A DNA stretch of 64,000 nucleotides from Cryptomeria japonica (GCF_030272615.1 NC_081413.1:24680501-24744500), one strand, 5' to 3'; positions 10,501-20,440 are shown, counted from the first letter of the stretch. The notes: a model not told the origin generated them from the letters alone. Numbers and translations are program-made.

Positions 10501-11041
10501 GAAGAAGAATAAGGAGAAAATGGAAACCTTATTACCGACACTAGGAGAAATAATTTTGGATTCCAAGAAACTGTATAGAGATACCTACAAAACTAATATT
10601 TTGACAAAGAACATAGATTCAGAGATCAACAAAGCTTAAGAAGAAATTAACAATATTGCTGACAATTTAATAGGATCATCCGATTCATTTTTGGAAATTG
10701 AAAAGAACATTATAGATCTTGAAGAGAAAATAGAGAAGTTAGAAAAAGACAAAGAGAATATAAAGGATAAGGCAAAGGACTTAGAATACAAACTAGGCCC
10801 TAACCTAGATTACCTCATTTCTTTGAGAAAAGAAATTTCTGAGGCTTTGCTTCTCGGACTTAAGACACCGGAATAGAAAATGCACATACTAACCGGTACA
10901 GTTTAGAGAACTGAAGCGGCATTATAGGATAGCGAAAGATTCAGCGACAATCAGAACTTGGTATTGGCAGATCTTTTCTAGATTGTAACCCCCCCGTTAC
11001 AAGGATATAGGTAGGAATCACACTCCACTGACAATGAATGA
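7577..11041 (+). pseudogene. ORF-X: 1,154-codon non-canonical ORF replacing pol
   Basis: From ATG 7577 to TGA 11039-11041 the sequence stays in one frame with no net frameshift, interrupted by about 16 stops, mostly TAG (e.g. 7799, 8999, 9242, 9479, 10016, 10040, 10052, 10202). The N-terminal 470 residues are globular, with LSRVHGEFFWLDSIHKITKE, then VVKVVTGLPSTGSRPD, resembling the motif where plant mobile-domain proteins have a helix followed by GLP.xG, and a helical core (ICEWLNDELIDNLKKIKG). Next come a basic Pro-rich stretch near 8940-9000 (RKRKPSPVPSPTPRRTRQK, possible nuclear localisation signal), a second basic-helical module, a Thr/Glu/Lys/Pro region with degenerate TEKP repeats at 9830-10020, and a C-terminal coiled coil (about 10690-10870). 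No retroviral enzyme motif is present. The function is unknown; capsid-like, DNA-binding or host-derived roles are all possible. Confidence 0.65.
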
Positions 11042-11231
11042 CAACCTTTGTCATTGATGTCAAAGGGGGAGTAGTGGAAATGAGAAAAATGATCAAAACA
11101 AAGACATCATCACCTCAGGGGGAGCATACATTTTTGACAACACAGTTTTGGTAAGATGTTTTGGCAGATTCTTTTTGGACACTTTTTGGATTTTTCTCAT
11201 GAGTGTTCCCATCAATGCCAAAGGGGGAGAT
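11042..11231 (+). promoter_or_regulatory. Cluster of three polypurine tracts upstream of the 3' LTR
   Basis: AAAGGGGGAG at 11062-11071, CAGGGGGAG at 11116-11124 and CCAAAGGGGGAGA ending at 11230. The last abuts the LTR and is the functional type. The same three-tract arrangement is in the left copy, and copia C has a similar cluster. Confidence 0.75.
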
Positions 11232-11997
11232 TGTTGGCAAATTCACACTCCAATAAGAAATTGTAGGTGATTGAAGGTATTGTCATTGATGGCAACCTTG
11301 CAATCCTATGATATCGACAGGCACCGGCACTGGCAGACTCAACACTGACACACAGATCACCGACACCATGGCCAACATGAATTTTGTTTAAATGTATTTT
11401 GTATTTAATTGTAAAACCTTTTGTAAGCCGACTTGGCGGATTGTAATATGAATCATATATGTATGAGATCATTGTAGATCATTTAGGGAGTGATAGATGG
11501 AAGGATTAATGCAGACCTAATATGTGAATTGTAAGGCAGATATTGGATAAGGGTTTATGTATGTAGCAGAGCTTAAACCGGTACTGAATCTTGCATAGTA
11601 GATGCTAATCTGAAGCAGTACAAGACATTGGATTTGTATAATCCATTTTTGTAAGTCAGTGAGAATTCTATTGTAACTGAACAATGAGCTCTAGGCACTT
11701 GGCCTTCTTGCATGTACAGGCCCCTATTGTAAACAATAATATTCCCTTATTGGCCAGTAAGCAAATATTATGGGTCACAAATCCAACCGAGGTTTTTCCC
11801 ACGTCGGGTTTCCTCGTTAAAAATACTGTGTTATGGTGTGTCTCTTATGTTGTGGTTATTGCTCTTATTTACTGCATTAATTTTGGTTTACCAGAACACA
11901 GTTTTGATATGCTTTTCATGTTATAATTGAAATAAATTCTTATACCGGGCAGATACTGATTCACCCCCCGCTCTCAGTATCTTTAGGAATCCTAACA
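11232..11997 (+). repeat. 3' LTR of the pol-less copia element
   Basis: TGTTGGCAAATTC...CCTAACA, 766 bp, aligned with the 5' LTR at 5315-6100 and the left-copy LTR at 677-1433. It ends where the LINE RNase H frame resumes. Confidence 0.92.
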
Positions 11998-12146
11998 ACA
12001 TTGTTGCTGACTATTTTGTCAATGAAGGAGTAAAGCTCTATGGATGGTGGTCGTGGCAATCCTACAAGGATCTAGAAGTGGGGGTGAAATCCTTAATTAG
12101 ATATGATGTTATTCATGGAAAAGTTGCCATTTTGAAAATTGATTAA
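11998..12146 (+). pseudogene. LINE ORF2 RNase H domain, C-terminal end (right copy)
   Basis: IVADYFVNEGVKLYGWWSWQ and on to a stop at 12144-12146. Joined to 4966-5314 this completes the REAN-IVAD terminal motif of the RNase H, so the two parts were one domain before the copia insertion. Confidence 0.75.
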
Positions 12147-13622
12147 GAGGATCAGTGCAAGGTACTTTTTCATTCAATACTTCGTCGACACCATTATTAT
12201 ACCTTCTATCCATGTGAAATGGCACGTATTGTGGGTTCCTAGGCTTTGCTATAAATTTATTACCAGGATTATCTACTATGAAAGTGAGAAGAAAGAAACC
12301 TGTGAACAAATGGGGTGGAATAGGAAAAGGGTGGAGCTGAAAAGTTGTGAAAAGCACAAGAAGAATCAGAAGGTGTGGAATCAAATTGTCAAAGGCAAGC
12401 TGAACCCTTTCCTAGAAAATCTTCATGGCGCTAACCTCGACATTGTCAAGTATTTCATCAAAAAATGGAAGGAGGAAGGCATTATTCTGTCTGGAAGAAA
12501 TGTGATTATCAATGAGGGTCTGATTGGAGAATTTTTGGGCCTCTCTACTAAAGGTATGAAATTATTTCATGATAGGAAGATATCTGATGAAGCAGTCGTG
12601 AATTTCCCTAAATCAGAGGAGGAGAGGGAAGCGTTGGTAAAGGTTTCAAACAAGTACTTTGAGGTCAACACCATAAAAAATATCTAGAGGGAGGTTCTAA
12701 GGGTGGTGATGGAATATATAACTATCGACGAGAGATTTACAAGGGTGCATGGCTACCACTTAGTCCTTCTCAACCACTTCAGATACAAGGTCAGGGTTTC
12801 TTTCCCCCATAATCTTTTATGTCTCTTAAACACCGTAAAAGTCCTAGGAGTGCCCCTGTTTTGCATGTCGGCCTTATCCAGCTCATTCATGAGCACTTTG
12901 CTAGTCTACCTACTCTGTCCAATACCATTTTGCCTCCAGACTCTGATGGGTATGACACTTAAACTAGTATGTCTAAGGGAAATTTTGATGGGGATTCAAA
13001 CAAGGAAGAGGAAATTTCTCCTCCCCCTAAAAAGGCACCTAAAACATTCCCTTTGAGCAAGCCTTCGGGTAAACCAGAAACCTCTGTGAAAACCCTCTCC
13101 ATGGCTAAAAAGAAAATGAAAGCCTCTACGAAGAAAAAATTGGTGTCTTACTGTGAGGATTTATTGGGTGACCCTTCTAATATTTGTTATTCCCCTAAAG
13201 ATTCCCTTTCCTCCCACCCTGCTACTGACAGAGAGAACATGCCTGATTTCCAAAAGACCTCAAATTGGATGAACATTACTTTAAGTTGGACAAGGAATGT
13301 CCCGATGATGTGTTGGCTATTGTAAGGAATAGTGCAGTGGACCTTTTTAGGGTTTTTAAATGGGCCTTTCATGAAATAAAAGACTTTAACCTAAAGAACA
13401 GGGCAACTGCTAGTAAACTAGAGGAGTTGGTTAATACAGAGCCGCCCCAGAAGACCATAGGGGCAATCTGGACAGAGGAGTAAAAGCTATCCATGGCAGA
13501 GTGTCTACAAAGAATAGTGGAACTTATTGATAAAATAGAAAAAGAAAATGAGAAGAAAACCTTGCAGCTTGAGGAGGAAGTTAGGAGTAAGAAGTGTTTA
13601 TCAAGTAGAAAACTCCTGTAAC
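12139..13622 (+). pseudogene. ORF-Y (right copy), frameshifted
   Basis: The same protein as at 1575-3074, with GLIGEFLGLSTKGMK, YHLVLLNHFRYKVRVSFP and the C-terminal coiled coil. A 16-bp deletion near 12830 shifts the frame between the YH..NHFR domain and the Lys/Pro/Ser linker, and the stop after NTIKNI (12685) is shared with the left copy. The linker encodes SPPPKKAPKTFPLSK and similar basic-proline repeats. It sits directly between the LINE RNase H end and the LINE ORF1 start. Confidence 0.55.
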
Positions 13623-14097
13623 AACTTCTCCCTCACCCTCCAATTCCCAAAATACAAACATTTGTCTCCCACCCTTGAAGATTGGTAGCAAGAGATCCCC
13701 TTGGAAATGACTCTCCTTAAAATGGTTCTCCCATATACAAACTAATTGTGGATGTTTCAAACTTGGAACCATCTCCCATACAATAAAACATAATCTATCA
13801 GCTCATTGGCTAATGCTTCTATTAACTTTTCACTCAAAAACCAATTTGTTAATTTTCTTCATAAACAATTAAGGGGATCCTCTAATGAACCTGCTAAATG
13901 CCCTTCCCTATGCCTCTATTTTCGAGCTAGTTTTAGGTAACGAGGTATTGTAATGCATTTAATATTTTTAAAAATGAGCACTTATTGACACATTTAGCTA
14001 TCTGTGGCCATCTATTCTAGTGCTGCAATCATGTATCCCTAAACACTAAAATTCGCTCGTGTTTGGTAAATTGGATATTTCCCTTGTGCTTGTAGTT
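13623..14097 (+). pseudogene. LINE ORF1 N-terminal fragment, cut by the duplication breakpoint
   Basis: Corresponds to 3075-3549: a Pro/Ser-rich leader, then NQFVNFLHKQLRGSSNEPAK leading into the DUF4283 region. It stops where the left copy continues into GSTNDRDVALLLG. The rest is absent here, so this fragment cannot encode a product. Confidence 0.65.
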
Positions 14098-14389
14098 ATC
14101 ATGTATCCCTATACACTTTTTACCGTTCACCCACACTCTTCTGTAATGTACACTATACTTAGAAAAATAGACAATGAAAGCATACGCTAATTTTTTGTGT
14201 AAAGAAAACGAGATGAATATTTTGTATAAACTTACTAGTCTATAATATATCATTGCCTACATACTCATAATTAACAAGAAAGAAAGACTTCTAATATGAA
14301 AAGGAACAACTAAAGTACCATCGTTATCATTGTGTAATTAGTGTACACGAGACATTTTCCTCTTCCAGGAGTTGGAATGTCTTTTATCC
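14098..14389. other. AT-rich non-coding sequence
   Basis: Sequence after the duplication breakpoint. Short frames on the minus strand show no domain or homology I recognise. Nothing else is seen. Confidence 0.5.
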
Positions 14390-16140
14390 GTCATAAAATG
14401 CATAAAAAGGTCATTAACAATCTTCTACTTAACCTAATGACATGAAATCACTGTAAAAAGTGTATATTTTCTTTAATGATCAATCACTGTTGAGGTGAGA
14501 CAACATATAAAAACTCTTTCCAGTTTCTTATATCTTAATCTGTCGATGAAAATATTCTATCATTTAGCAGAAACAAGAAAAAATTAGCGTACAATATCAC
14601 TCCTTTCACGTACCATTTACTTTGCAGGCAACTGCATGGGTATATACTGTAATATTTAGCTCTAACCATTAAATTGAATAGTATTTAAAAAATATTCACA
14701 AATTAGTACTCTTAAATTTAAACTTATAAACGATTTTGTGATCTACATGCATTGCAATGCTCTAATCCCCAAATGCAATATGCATTTTAATAATAGCATG
14801 AATGTTAAAATCCCCAAATGCAATATGCAGTTTAATCAGTGAGGACAATACATATCTACCGAAAAGCAACTTCCATGAAAATAGCAGAGAAGAGATCAAC
14901 ATTATATTCTATATCAAAAGGTAGATAACTTGCATTTTAATCAGTGAGGACAATACATATTAAAGAGCTCTTAGAAATGATATAGAGATCATTCAAAACA
15001 AACTATGTTGGTTATGCTTAGATCCAGTAAATGATATAGAGATCATTCAAAACCATCTTATTTGAGATAAACCTAAACATTTTGCAGACCACTTTCAGGT
15101 GCACGCAGCTTGGCACGGTGCAATAGCATTTATATCAACTAGTGATAATCATGCTCATTGGATCGTGCCAATCTGCGGCTTCTGAAATGAATGAGCATTT
15201 TTCCTCTCAATCCCCGCTGCAATGCTTGAATTAGGTGGTTGCATGGCTATTTATAGGAAGCTAAAAGCATTAAAATTTCTGTGAAGAGATTGGCCTCAAA
15301 GTGTTGGGGGACCAATGCATTGCGTGAAGGGCCACAGCACTCAAAGTTGAATGCACATCTTTTTCCAATCTTTTTATTCAACAAGAACTCATCACAGACT
15401 ATGATAACAATGGATTTTTCAAAATATCAATTATACAGCCCCATGCAAGCCATTATTTACAGTCAAAACATGCCGTCATTTGGTCTATGTTATTTATTTA
15501 TATATTAATATTGACAAGTCTCTTAAGAGATTGTTTGGGAGATCTGAATTGTTGTAGTCCGTAAAATACATAAAATTTGTAGAAAACTTTTTTTCACATT
15601 TGTAAAAATAAATTATTTTTAGTTAATTAAATTAAACTTATAATATTTATTAATTATTATAAAAACTATTATGTATATTAATTGGACTATTTAAAAATAC
15701 CAAATCCACATCACACCCCAGATCAGCCAGGGATGGACGATGGAATGATTAATTTCCCACAAGAGGAAGGACACATGCTTTTCCCACAAATTCCATATGA
15801 AAATTTGTGCGCAGTAAGAACATTTTCAATTGGATGAAAAAAATAAATTAATAGCATTCTGTTTTATGTTTGGTCTCTTCATGTCGGCAAGTCACTGTTG
15901 TTGGGGAGCTGTCATTCAGAGGGAGGAGATAAAAAGACAGTGGCATCCCATTTAGTTCTTTTATTTTTCTATTCATGACGGTGGATGTTAATTCAGAGGA
16001 ATAATCGTGGCAAATGGAGAAAGTAAAATAGCGATGATGGAATGGTTTTTCAGTCACAAAAAGAAAGAATCACGTAGGCTTTAATGAGAAGGCTTTGACT
16101 TAAATATTCAATCTTGATTTCAAATCTTTATGCAGATTTG
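14390..16140. repeat. Diverged non-coding block A, paralogous to 28208-30320
   Basis: Several segments align in order with 28208-30320. These include the CAATCACTGTTG region, AAGCGTACAATATCACT-like sequence, TAAATTGAATAGTATTTAAA, the GCACGCAGCTTGGCACGGTGC region, GACCAATGCATTGCGT, and a region around GATTAATTTCCCACA. No long ORF or domain is conserved between the copies, so it is probably old duplicated intergenic or promoter-type DNA. Short frames such as 15281-15508 are not conserved and are not called as genes. Confidence 0.7.
15105..15176. other. Inverted repeat conserved in both copies of the block
   Basis: GCAGCTTGGCACG (15105-15117) and CGTGCCAATCTGC (15164-15176) are complementary at 12 of 13 positions with a 46-nt loop. 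The same arms and the same loop length occur at 29510-29581, although flanking DNA has diverged. It could be a transcribed hairpin or a paired protein-binding site. Confidence 0.6.
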
Positions 16141-16318
16141 TGCTATTGTCATTCGGTGTTGTTTAATGCTATGCAACATACGCGATTTATTATGTTTTTT
16201 CTTTCGGAAAATGGATAAAAACATATGAATAAGTAAGTCTTAAAGAGGAAAATCTTCAAAAATTGGAAAAAAAAACAAAAAAAAACAAATAAAGTAACTT
16301 ATTATAGAAATAGAAACA

Positions 16319-16323
16319 ATGAT
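16319..16323. repeat. Left target-site duplication ATGAT
   Basis: ATGAT immediately before the LTR at 16324; the identical five bases follow the other LTR at 18388-18392. Confidence 0.8.
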
Positions 16324-16581
16324 TGTTGAGTATATGAAGCCCAACAGTCACATGGCTGTTTGTCTTCCCCGATGTCTATATAAATGACTGAGTGGAGTCA
16401 TGTATGTACTGTGTAATTGGATATTGGTTAATAAGAATTCTCCCTGCGTTTCTAGTGGACGTACCCACTTAGTGGTGAACCACGTTAATCTTGTGTCTTG
16501 AGTTCTTTGTTGTGTCTATTATTCTTTCTACTATTTTCTGTTCATTATTATGTGTTTTCTCTGCTTGTTTTTAAACTAACA
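16324..16581 (+). repeat. 5' LTR of the small non-autonomous element
   Basis: TGTTGAGTATATGAAGCC... to ...AAACTAACA. A TATA-like TCTATATAAATG lies near 16375. Compared with the 3' LTR it lacks about 20 bp (AAAACACTCTTCATTTGATA) near 16371. Confidence 0.88.
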
Positions 16582-16597
16582 ATTGGTATCAGAGCTT
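16582..16597 (+). promoter_or_regulatory. Primer-binding site
   Basis: ATTGGTATCAGAGCTT right after the 5' LTR is an unmutated initiator tRNA-Met-type site. Confidence 0.9.
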
Positions 16598-16618
16598 AGG
16601 TGAAGTGATTGAGCGGAC

Positions 16619-17792
16619 ATGGAAAGGTAGCTAGATAAAGGATTGAAAATTCTCGAGAAGATGCAAAAGTTCAAAGTTAGAGAAATTAATTGTTGGTATT
16701 GTGGCAACCGAGGCCACATAAAAAGAAATTTAGACTCGGTGGAGAGTAAAATTTAGACTCGGTGGAGAGTAAAATTGTGCAAGAAAAAGTTAAAACAAAA
16801 CGCCATGTTCATTGGTGGGATGGCTACAAAAAGGAGGAGACTTCGGCTGAAGAAAAAGAGGGTTTGAAGTATTCGTTGTTTGAAGATTTTCTTGAATCAA
16901 CTGAAGAAGAGGATGCTAAAGAGGAGGACATTGAAGCGAGCGAGGATGAAGTTGAGGAGTTTGAGACCAAGTCTTGGGAGGATTATGAAAAAGAAAAATT
17001 TATCAGGATGAAGGAAGAGAATCTCCTACTCATCGACAAACTGGTTTGTATGGACTAGAAGTTGATGGTTTTGTGTCGCATCAATGATATTGGAAAAGAT
17101 AACTTTGAGAAAGAATGGGATTTTTCTAAAGAGACCGTATTTCAGCAAAAGGAAAGTAATGGGAAGCTCCTAACAGAGGACTCTTTCCTCACAAAAATAT
17201 ATGCCTTGTTGATAGGAAAGCCTTTCTTTGGTGGAAAGAACCCACAAGAGGATTCGGGGTGCCTGCAGATTGAATATCCCAGGAGCGCGGGGATTATAGA
17301 GCTCACGGAGGTGGGAGAGAGCCTTTGGCTCAAGGCTGCGCAAGATCCAGAAGACTTCGTAAAGGCAGAGGATAAGGTCTTTGAGGAAAATAAATTTCAA
17401 AAAGAACAAAAGAGTGATGATTTATTGCTCCAGATTGCAGAAATAGAGGCAGAGTGGAATGCATTGATTGCAGGTAATGCACAAGTTTCTACACAAAACA
17501 CAAAAAAATTCATTTGATATGGAGCCCGTTGGTGCAAGGTTTGTAGCTGAAAGCTCAAAATCAAATCTCGTGGCAGCCCACTTGCATAAGAATATTGCAT
17601 CCGATGTTGGTCAAATGAAGAGAGAACATGGGTTCCAATCTGGCCAGTTTGATGGCTATAGTAATGATTCATTTGATTTGTTTAAGTTGGATGTCATGAG
17701 GCCGAATGAGATTTGGTGTGCTCTAGATGTGGGCACTGAGGCAACCGTGAGAATTGGGAGTGATGTTTGTAGGCTATTCACACTTGTATGAG
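16619..17792 (+). pseudogene. Gag-like ORF of the small element, with a 23-bp duplication frameshift
   Basis: Begins with MERX-like residues after the PBS and reads NCWYCGNRGHIKRN, a CCHC knuckle whose last Cys is lost. A 23-bp direct duplication (16728-16750 and 16751-16773) follows and breaks the frame. Downstream is a very acidic segment (STEEEDAKEEDIEASEDEVE), a stop at 17056, then a frame 17062-17517 containing LLIGKPFFGGKNPQEDSG and a coiled-coil-like end (IAEIEAEWNALIAG). A further frame 17468-17791 contains ESSKSNLVAAHLHKNIASD. The part beyond the knuckle is not a gag I recognise and may be captured host sequence. Confidence 0.5.
16728..16773 (+). repeat. Perfect 23-bp tandem duplication
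   Basis: Two identical adjacent units beginning ATTTAGACTCGGTGGAGAG. Because 23 is not a multiple of three, it alone separates the zinc-knuckle frame from the acidic frame. Confidence 0.95.
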
Positions 17793-18114
17793 AGTTTTAT
17801 ATTTGGGTAGTAAAATATGATAATGGTGATCTTCTAGATATTCTATTACGGGGGAGCACAAGAGCAAGAGACTTTGATGGAGGAGTGTATTATGCATTTG
17901 CAGATAGTAGTGTTCCTGATTATGGATTATTGGATGAAGTAGTTAGAAAATATGTTTTTAACTCTGATCTGACTTGGAGAAGATTAATTCACACTATTCA
18001 GGAATAGTGTTTGGCGATATTAAAATCTTCTCAAGAGCTGGTTGTAGTATGAACCTTGGAATGGAGATGCAGGGAATGTTACAGCCTATGCCGGTTGGAC
18101 TTCATGGGGGAGAT

Positions 18115-18387
18115 ATGAAGCCCAACAGTTACATGGTTGTTTGTCTTCCCCAAAACACTCTTCATTTGATATCTGAGATGTCTATATAAATGACTGAGTG
18201 CAATCATGTATGTATTGTGTAATTGGATATTGGTTAATAAGAATTCTCCCTGCATTTCTAGTGGACGTAGCCACTTAGTGGTGAACCACGTTAATCTTGT
18301 GTCTTGAGTTCTTTGTTGTATCTATTATTATTTCTGCTATTTTCTTTTCATTATTATGTGTTTTCTCTGCTCGTTTTTAAACTAACA
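18115..18387 (+). repeat. 3' LTR of the small non-autonomous element
   Basis: Matches 16334-16581 from ATGAAGCCCAACAG to AAACTAACA. The first ~10 bases (TGTTGAGTAT) appear to be lost where GGGGGAGAT runs straight into ATGAAG, probably a small microhomology deletion. Confidence 0.82.
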
Positions 18388-18392
18388 ATGAT
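18388..18392. repeat. Right target-site duplication ATGAT
   Basis: Identical to 16319-16323. Confidence 0.8.
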
Positions 18393-18559
18393 CAATTCAT
18401 ATCATTTAGAAGAAGCTAAAATAACTATGAAGATTGATTTGAGGATAGGGACTCCCAAGATTCTAAACTAAATATGAATAAAAGAGATAGACTAAAGTTT
18501 TGAGAAAGGCAAATAACATGTGCCACAAAATTTGCTAACCACTAAGAAGAGTTATAAAA

Positions 18560-19345
18560 GTTTCCTTTAATCAAAAGAGATTAAAATCATTGAATCCAAC
18601 TCACAAGCTTTCTGCAAGGTTGCAAGGATAGCATGGACCTCCATTTGATTATTAGTACCAAACCTATAGCCGAAGAAAACTAAAATAAACTAAATCATTA
18701 ATATCATGCCCAATACAACCAATATCCTCATCAAGATTACCTATAGAAAAACCACTACTATTCATTATGAAACACGCAAAGGAGGAGAAGACCATTTATC
18801 GGCCCTATTAACCTTATGAAAGTATTTGACTTGAAAGTTAGAATGAAAAGTTTCAACCAAATGACCCAAATCTAAGTTCTTCAAAATTAATATATAAGAG
18901 GGAATAATGAGTTCATCATAAGTACGCTTTGCTACTAAAGTATCTCTTAATGAATGTAAAATCTTACGTAATTTATAACCAATGTAACTCTCTGACCAAA
19001 ATTTCTAAATAACAAAGACAAGATTAATATCCCAAGCGATCAATAAGAAAGTGGCAAATTCCAAACGATTCCCCAAACTAGTTTAGAAATAATATAAATA
19101 AGTAGCATTTATAAGGGGTTGGTTCCATATATTCCACCATTACCTCAAAAAACAACTAAAAAGGGAGATTAGAAAAAAGATGAGACACACATTCCTCATT
19201 GACCTTATAGAAAACAGATTTAGAAGGGCCTTGAAATCCCTTCTTTTTAATATCATCCCATGCAAGATATTTATTTTGACAAAGACAAGAAAAAAAGAAA
19301 TCACACTTGGGCCAACAAATTTATTCCAAATATTTTTCTACCATG
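18560..19345 (-). pseudogene. LINE ORF2 3' end: zf-RVT and RNase H remnant
   Basis: On the minus strand, reading from 19345 down, the product includes KYLAWDDIKKKGFQGPS followed by VNEECVSHLFSNLPF. This is the shape of the zinc-binding region behind plant LINE reverse transcriptases (TWD.L..RG..GP..C..C....E...HLF..CPF), though the cysteines are mostly lost. Further along is GTNNQMEVHAILATLQKACE, the N-N-x-x-E helix of LINE RNase H. Order and strand fit one truncated LINE. Stops and frameshifts throughout. Confidence 0.55.
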
Positions 19346-19436
19346 AGAAATCCTCAATCCCATACTTTTTCTCTTTTATTAATTGATTTCCATTAGAAAT
19401 AAAATAAACTCACTTAGTATCATAGCCTTAAGCCTA

Positions 19437-20224
19437 AATGATGCAGGAGCATCCCCAATTCTTGCCAATCTTGCATCAACCAATAACATTTCTTTTCAGT
19501 TTGTTTTATGTTTTGCAGTTTCAACATTTCTTTCTACTTTTTCTTGCATTGGCTCACCGGATTTTGTAGAGATGAATTTTTCTTGTGAACATGATCATTT
19601 TCCTTATTCCTAAACTATGGGACATTTGGATCATTTTCCAGCAAGTTATCGCTTCCAGATTCTGAGATAGTTTTCTGGATTCGAACATAGGAACCGCTTG
19701 GACCTATTTTCTATTGGTGAATCTTGCAGATCCTTTCCATAGCTTGCGAAGCCCCAATTCATTGATTCCATTGTTCCTTAGCATGTGGCTGACTTTCCTT
19801 TTGATTCGTATTTCATGCTTTGGATTTTTTGGAGGAATCTCTTTGGTGGATCCTGACCTGGTGGTTTTTTACATTTGATCTTGTTCTTTGGCATTTGATC
19901 CCTCTTCAGCTGACCTAGATCCCTCTTGACCATATAAATCAATGGAATTCAGCATTATAAATTATCAATGAGAACATAGAAGACATATCTTAAGATTCAG
20001 AGCTCCGGAGTTGATCAATTTTGTAATTAAGCATGTATGTAGGAGGCCAGTGAGCCAAATCTTGTAACCCGGATGTTACCAGTTGTTTGTAATCAATTTT
20101 CATGGTCTAATTCATTCAGTTTTGCATTGCCTCCATCAGATCCTCTTGTTTCTGTTGTGTTTAATCTTTCTGCCCGGTCCAGATTGATCTCTCTGAGGTC
20201 CCTCTTAACCGGTGACTGTATGCA
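19437..20224 (+). repeat. 5' LTR of an outer gypsy-like element
   Basis: From about TGATGCAGGAGC to ACTGTATGCA, followed by a PBS. Its 3' half is closely matched by 26045-26483 (GACCATATAAAT, AACATAGAAGACATATC, CTTGTAACCCGGATGTTACC). The left end is tentative, since only the TG start and length support it. Confidence 0.65.
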
Positions 20225-20240
20225 ATGGTATCAAAGCTAG
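20225..20240 (+). promoter_or_regulatory. Primer-binding site of the outer element
   Basis: ATGGTATCAAAGCTAG follows the LTR. It resembles TGGTATCAGAGC with one change (A for G). Confidence 0.7.
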
Positions 20241-20333
20241 ATTTCATTCTGGAGATTGCGCTATTTTGAAGATTTTTTTTGTAGGGTGCCGGATTGTGGA
20301 TCCGACCTGCAACTGCAGAGGACTGGTGTGAAG

Positions 20334-20440
20334 ATGGTGCGAAGAAATAGGAATGGTGGAGTGCGTGGGAATGCAGACCCTGCTGTAATGGAAATTTTGA
20401 GAGGAATTGTAGCCCAGTTAGAAGCTGTTGAGATAGGCCA
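20334..20440 (+). pseudogene. Gag N-terminal stub of the outer gypsy element
   Basis: Starts MVRRNRNGGVRG and continues DPAVMEILRGIVAQLEAVE, like the first ~40 residues of plant Ty3/gypsy Gag (MVR.. then EIL..IVARLEALE). It is cut at 20440 by the left LTR of the minus-strand gypsy. No other part of this gag or pol is present before the second LTR piece at 26045. Confidence 0.6.

Larger units (their letters stand above)
5315..11997 (+). mobile_element. Non-autonomous copia-type LTR retrotransposon lacking pol (LARD/TR-GAG-like)
   Basis: A complete 6.68-kb element: 5' LTR 5315-6100, PBS complementary to initiator tRNA-Met, a coiled-coil/zinc-knuckle gag, a single 1,154-codon frame (ORF-X), a purine-tract cluster, and 3' LTR 11232-11997. 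No protease, integrase, RT or RNase H motif is visible between the LTRs, so mobility would need a partner element. Its flanks join in frame to rebuild a LINE RNase H domain, which fixes the insertion site. Flanking 5-mers (ACGTG and ACATT) match at only three of five positions, fitting an old, mutated target duplication. The purine-tract cluster points to the Sirevirus branch. Confidence 0.8.
10569..14097 (+). repeat. Right copy of the tandem segmental duplication
   Basis: Homologous to 1-3549 in order and orientation. It differs by scattered substitutions, a missing 9-bp run in the tract before the LTR, and a 16-bp deletion near 12830. Homology ends within the LINE ORF1 DUF4283 sequence, after which unrelated AT-rich DNA begins. 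If this is a simple tandem duplication, its internal junction is at 3549/3550. Confidence 0.9.
16324..18387 (+). mobile_element. Small non-autonomous LTR retrotransposon with gag-like remnant
   Basis: Two short LTRs (258 and about 273 bp) flank 1.5 kb with a good PBS and are bounded by perfect ATGAT duplications. The internal region contains one zinc knuckle and several acidic frames but no RT or integrase. The size lies between a TRIM and a LARD. The purine run GGGGGAGA lies just before the 3' LTR. Confidence 0.85.

Noticed and set aside
15281-15508. 75-residue ORF in block A as a possible host gene
   Set aside because: The paralogous sequence near 29640-29900 does not conserve the frame.
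16582-16597. tRNA-like sequences at the PBS positions
   Set aside because: These 12-18-nt matches are primer-binding sites complementary to the tRNA 3' end; no cloverleaf is present, so they are not tRNA genes.
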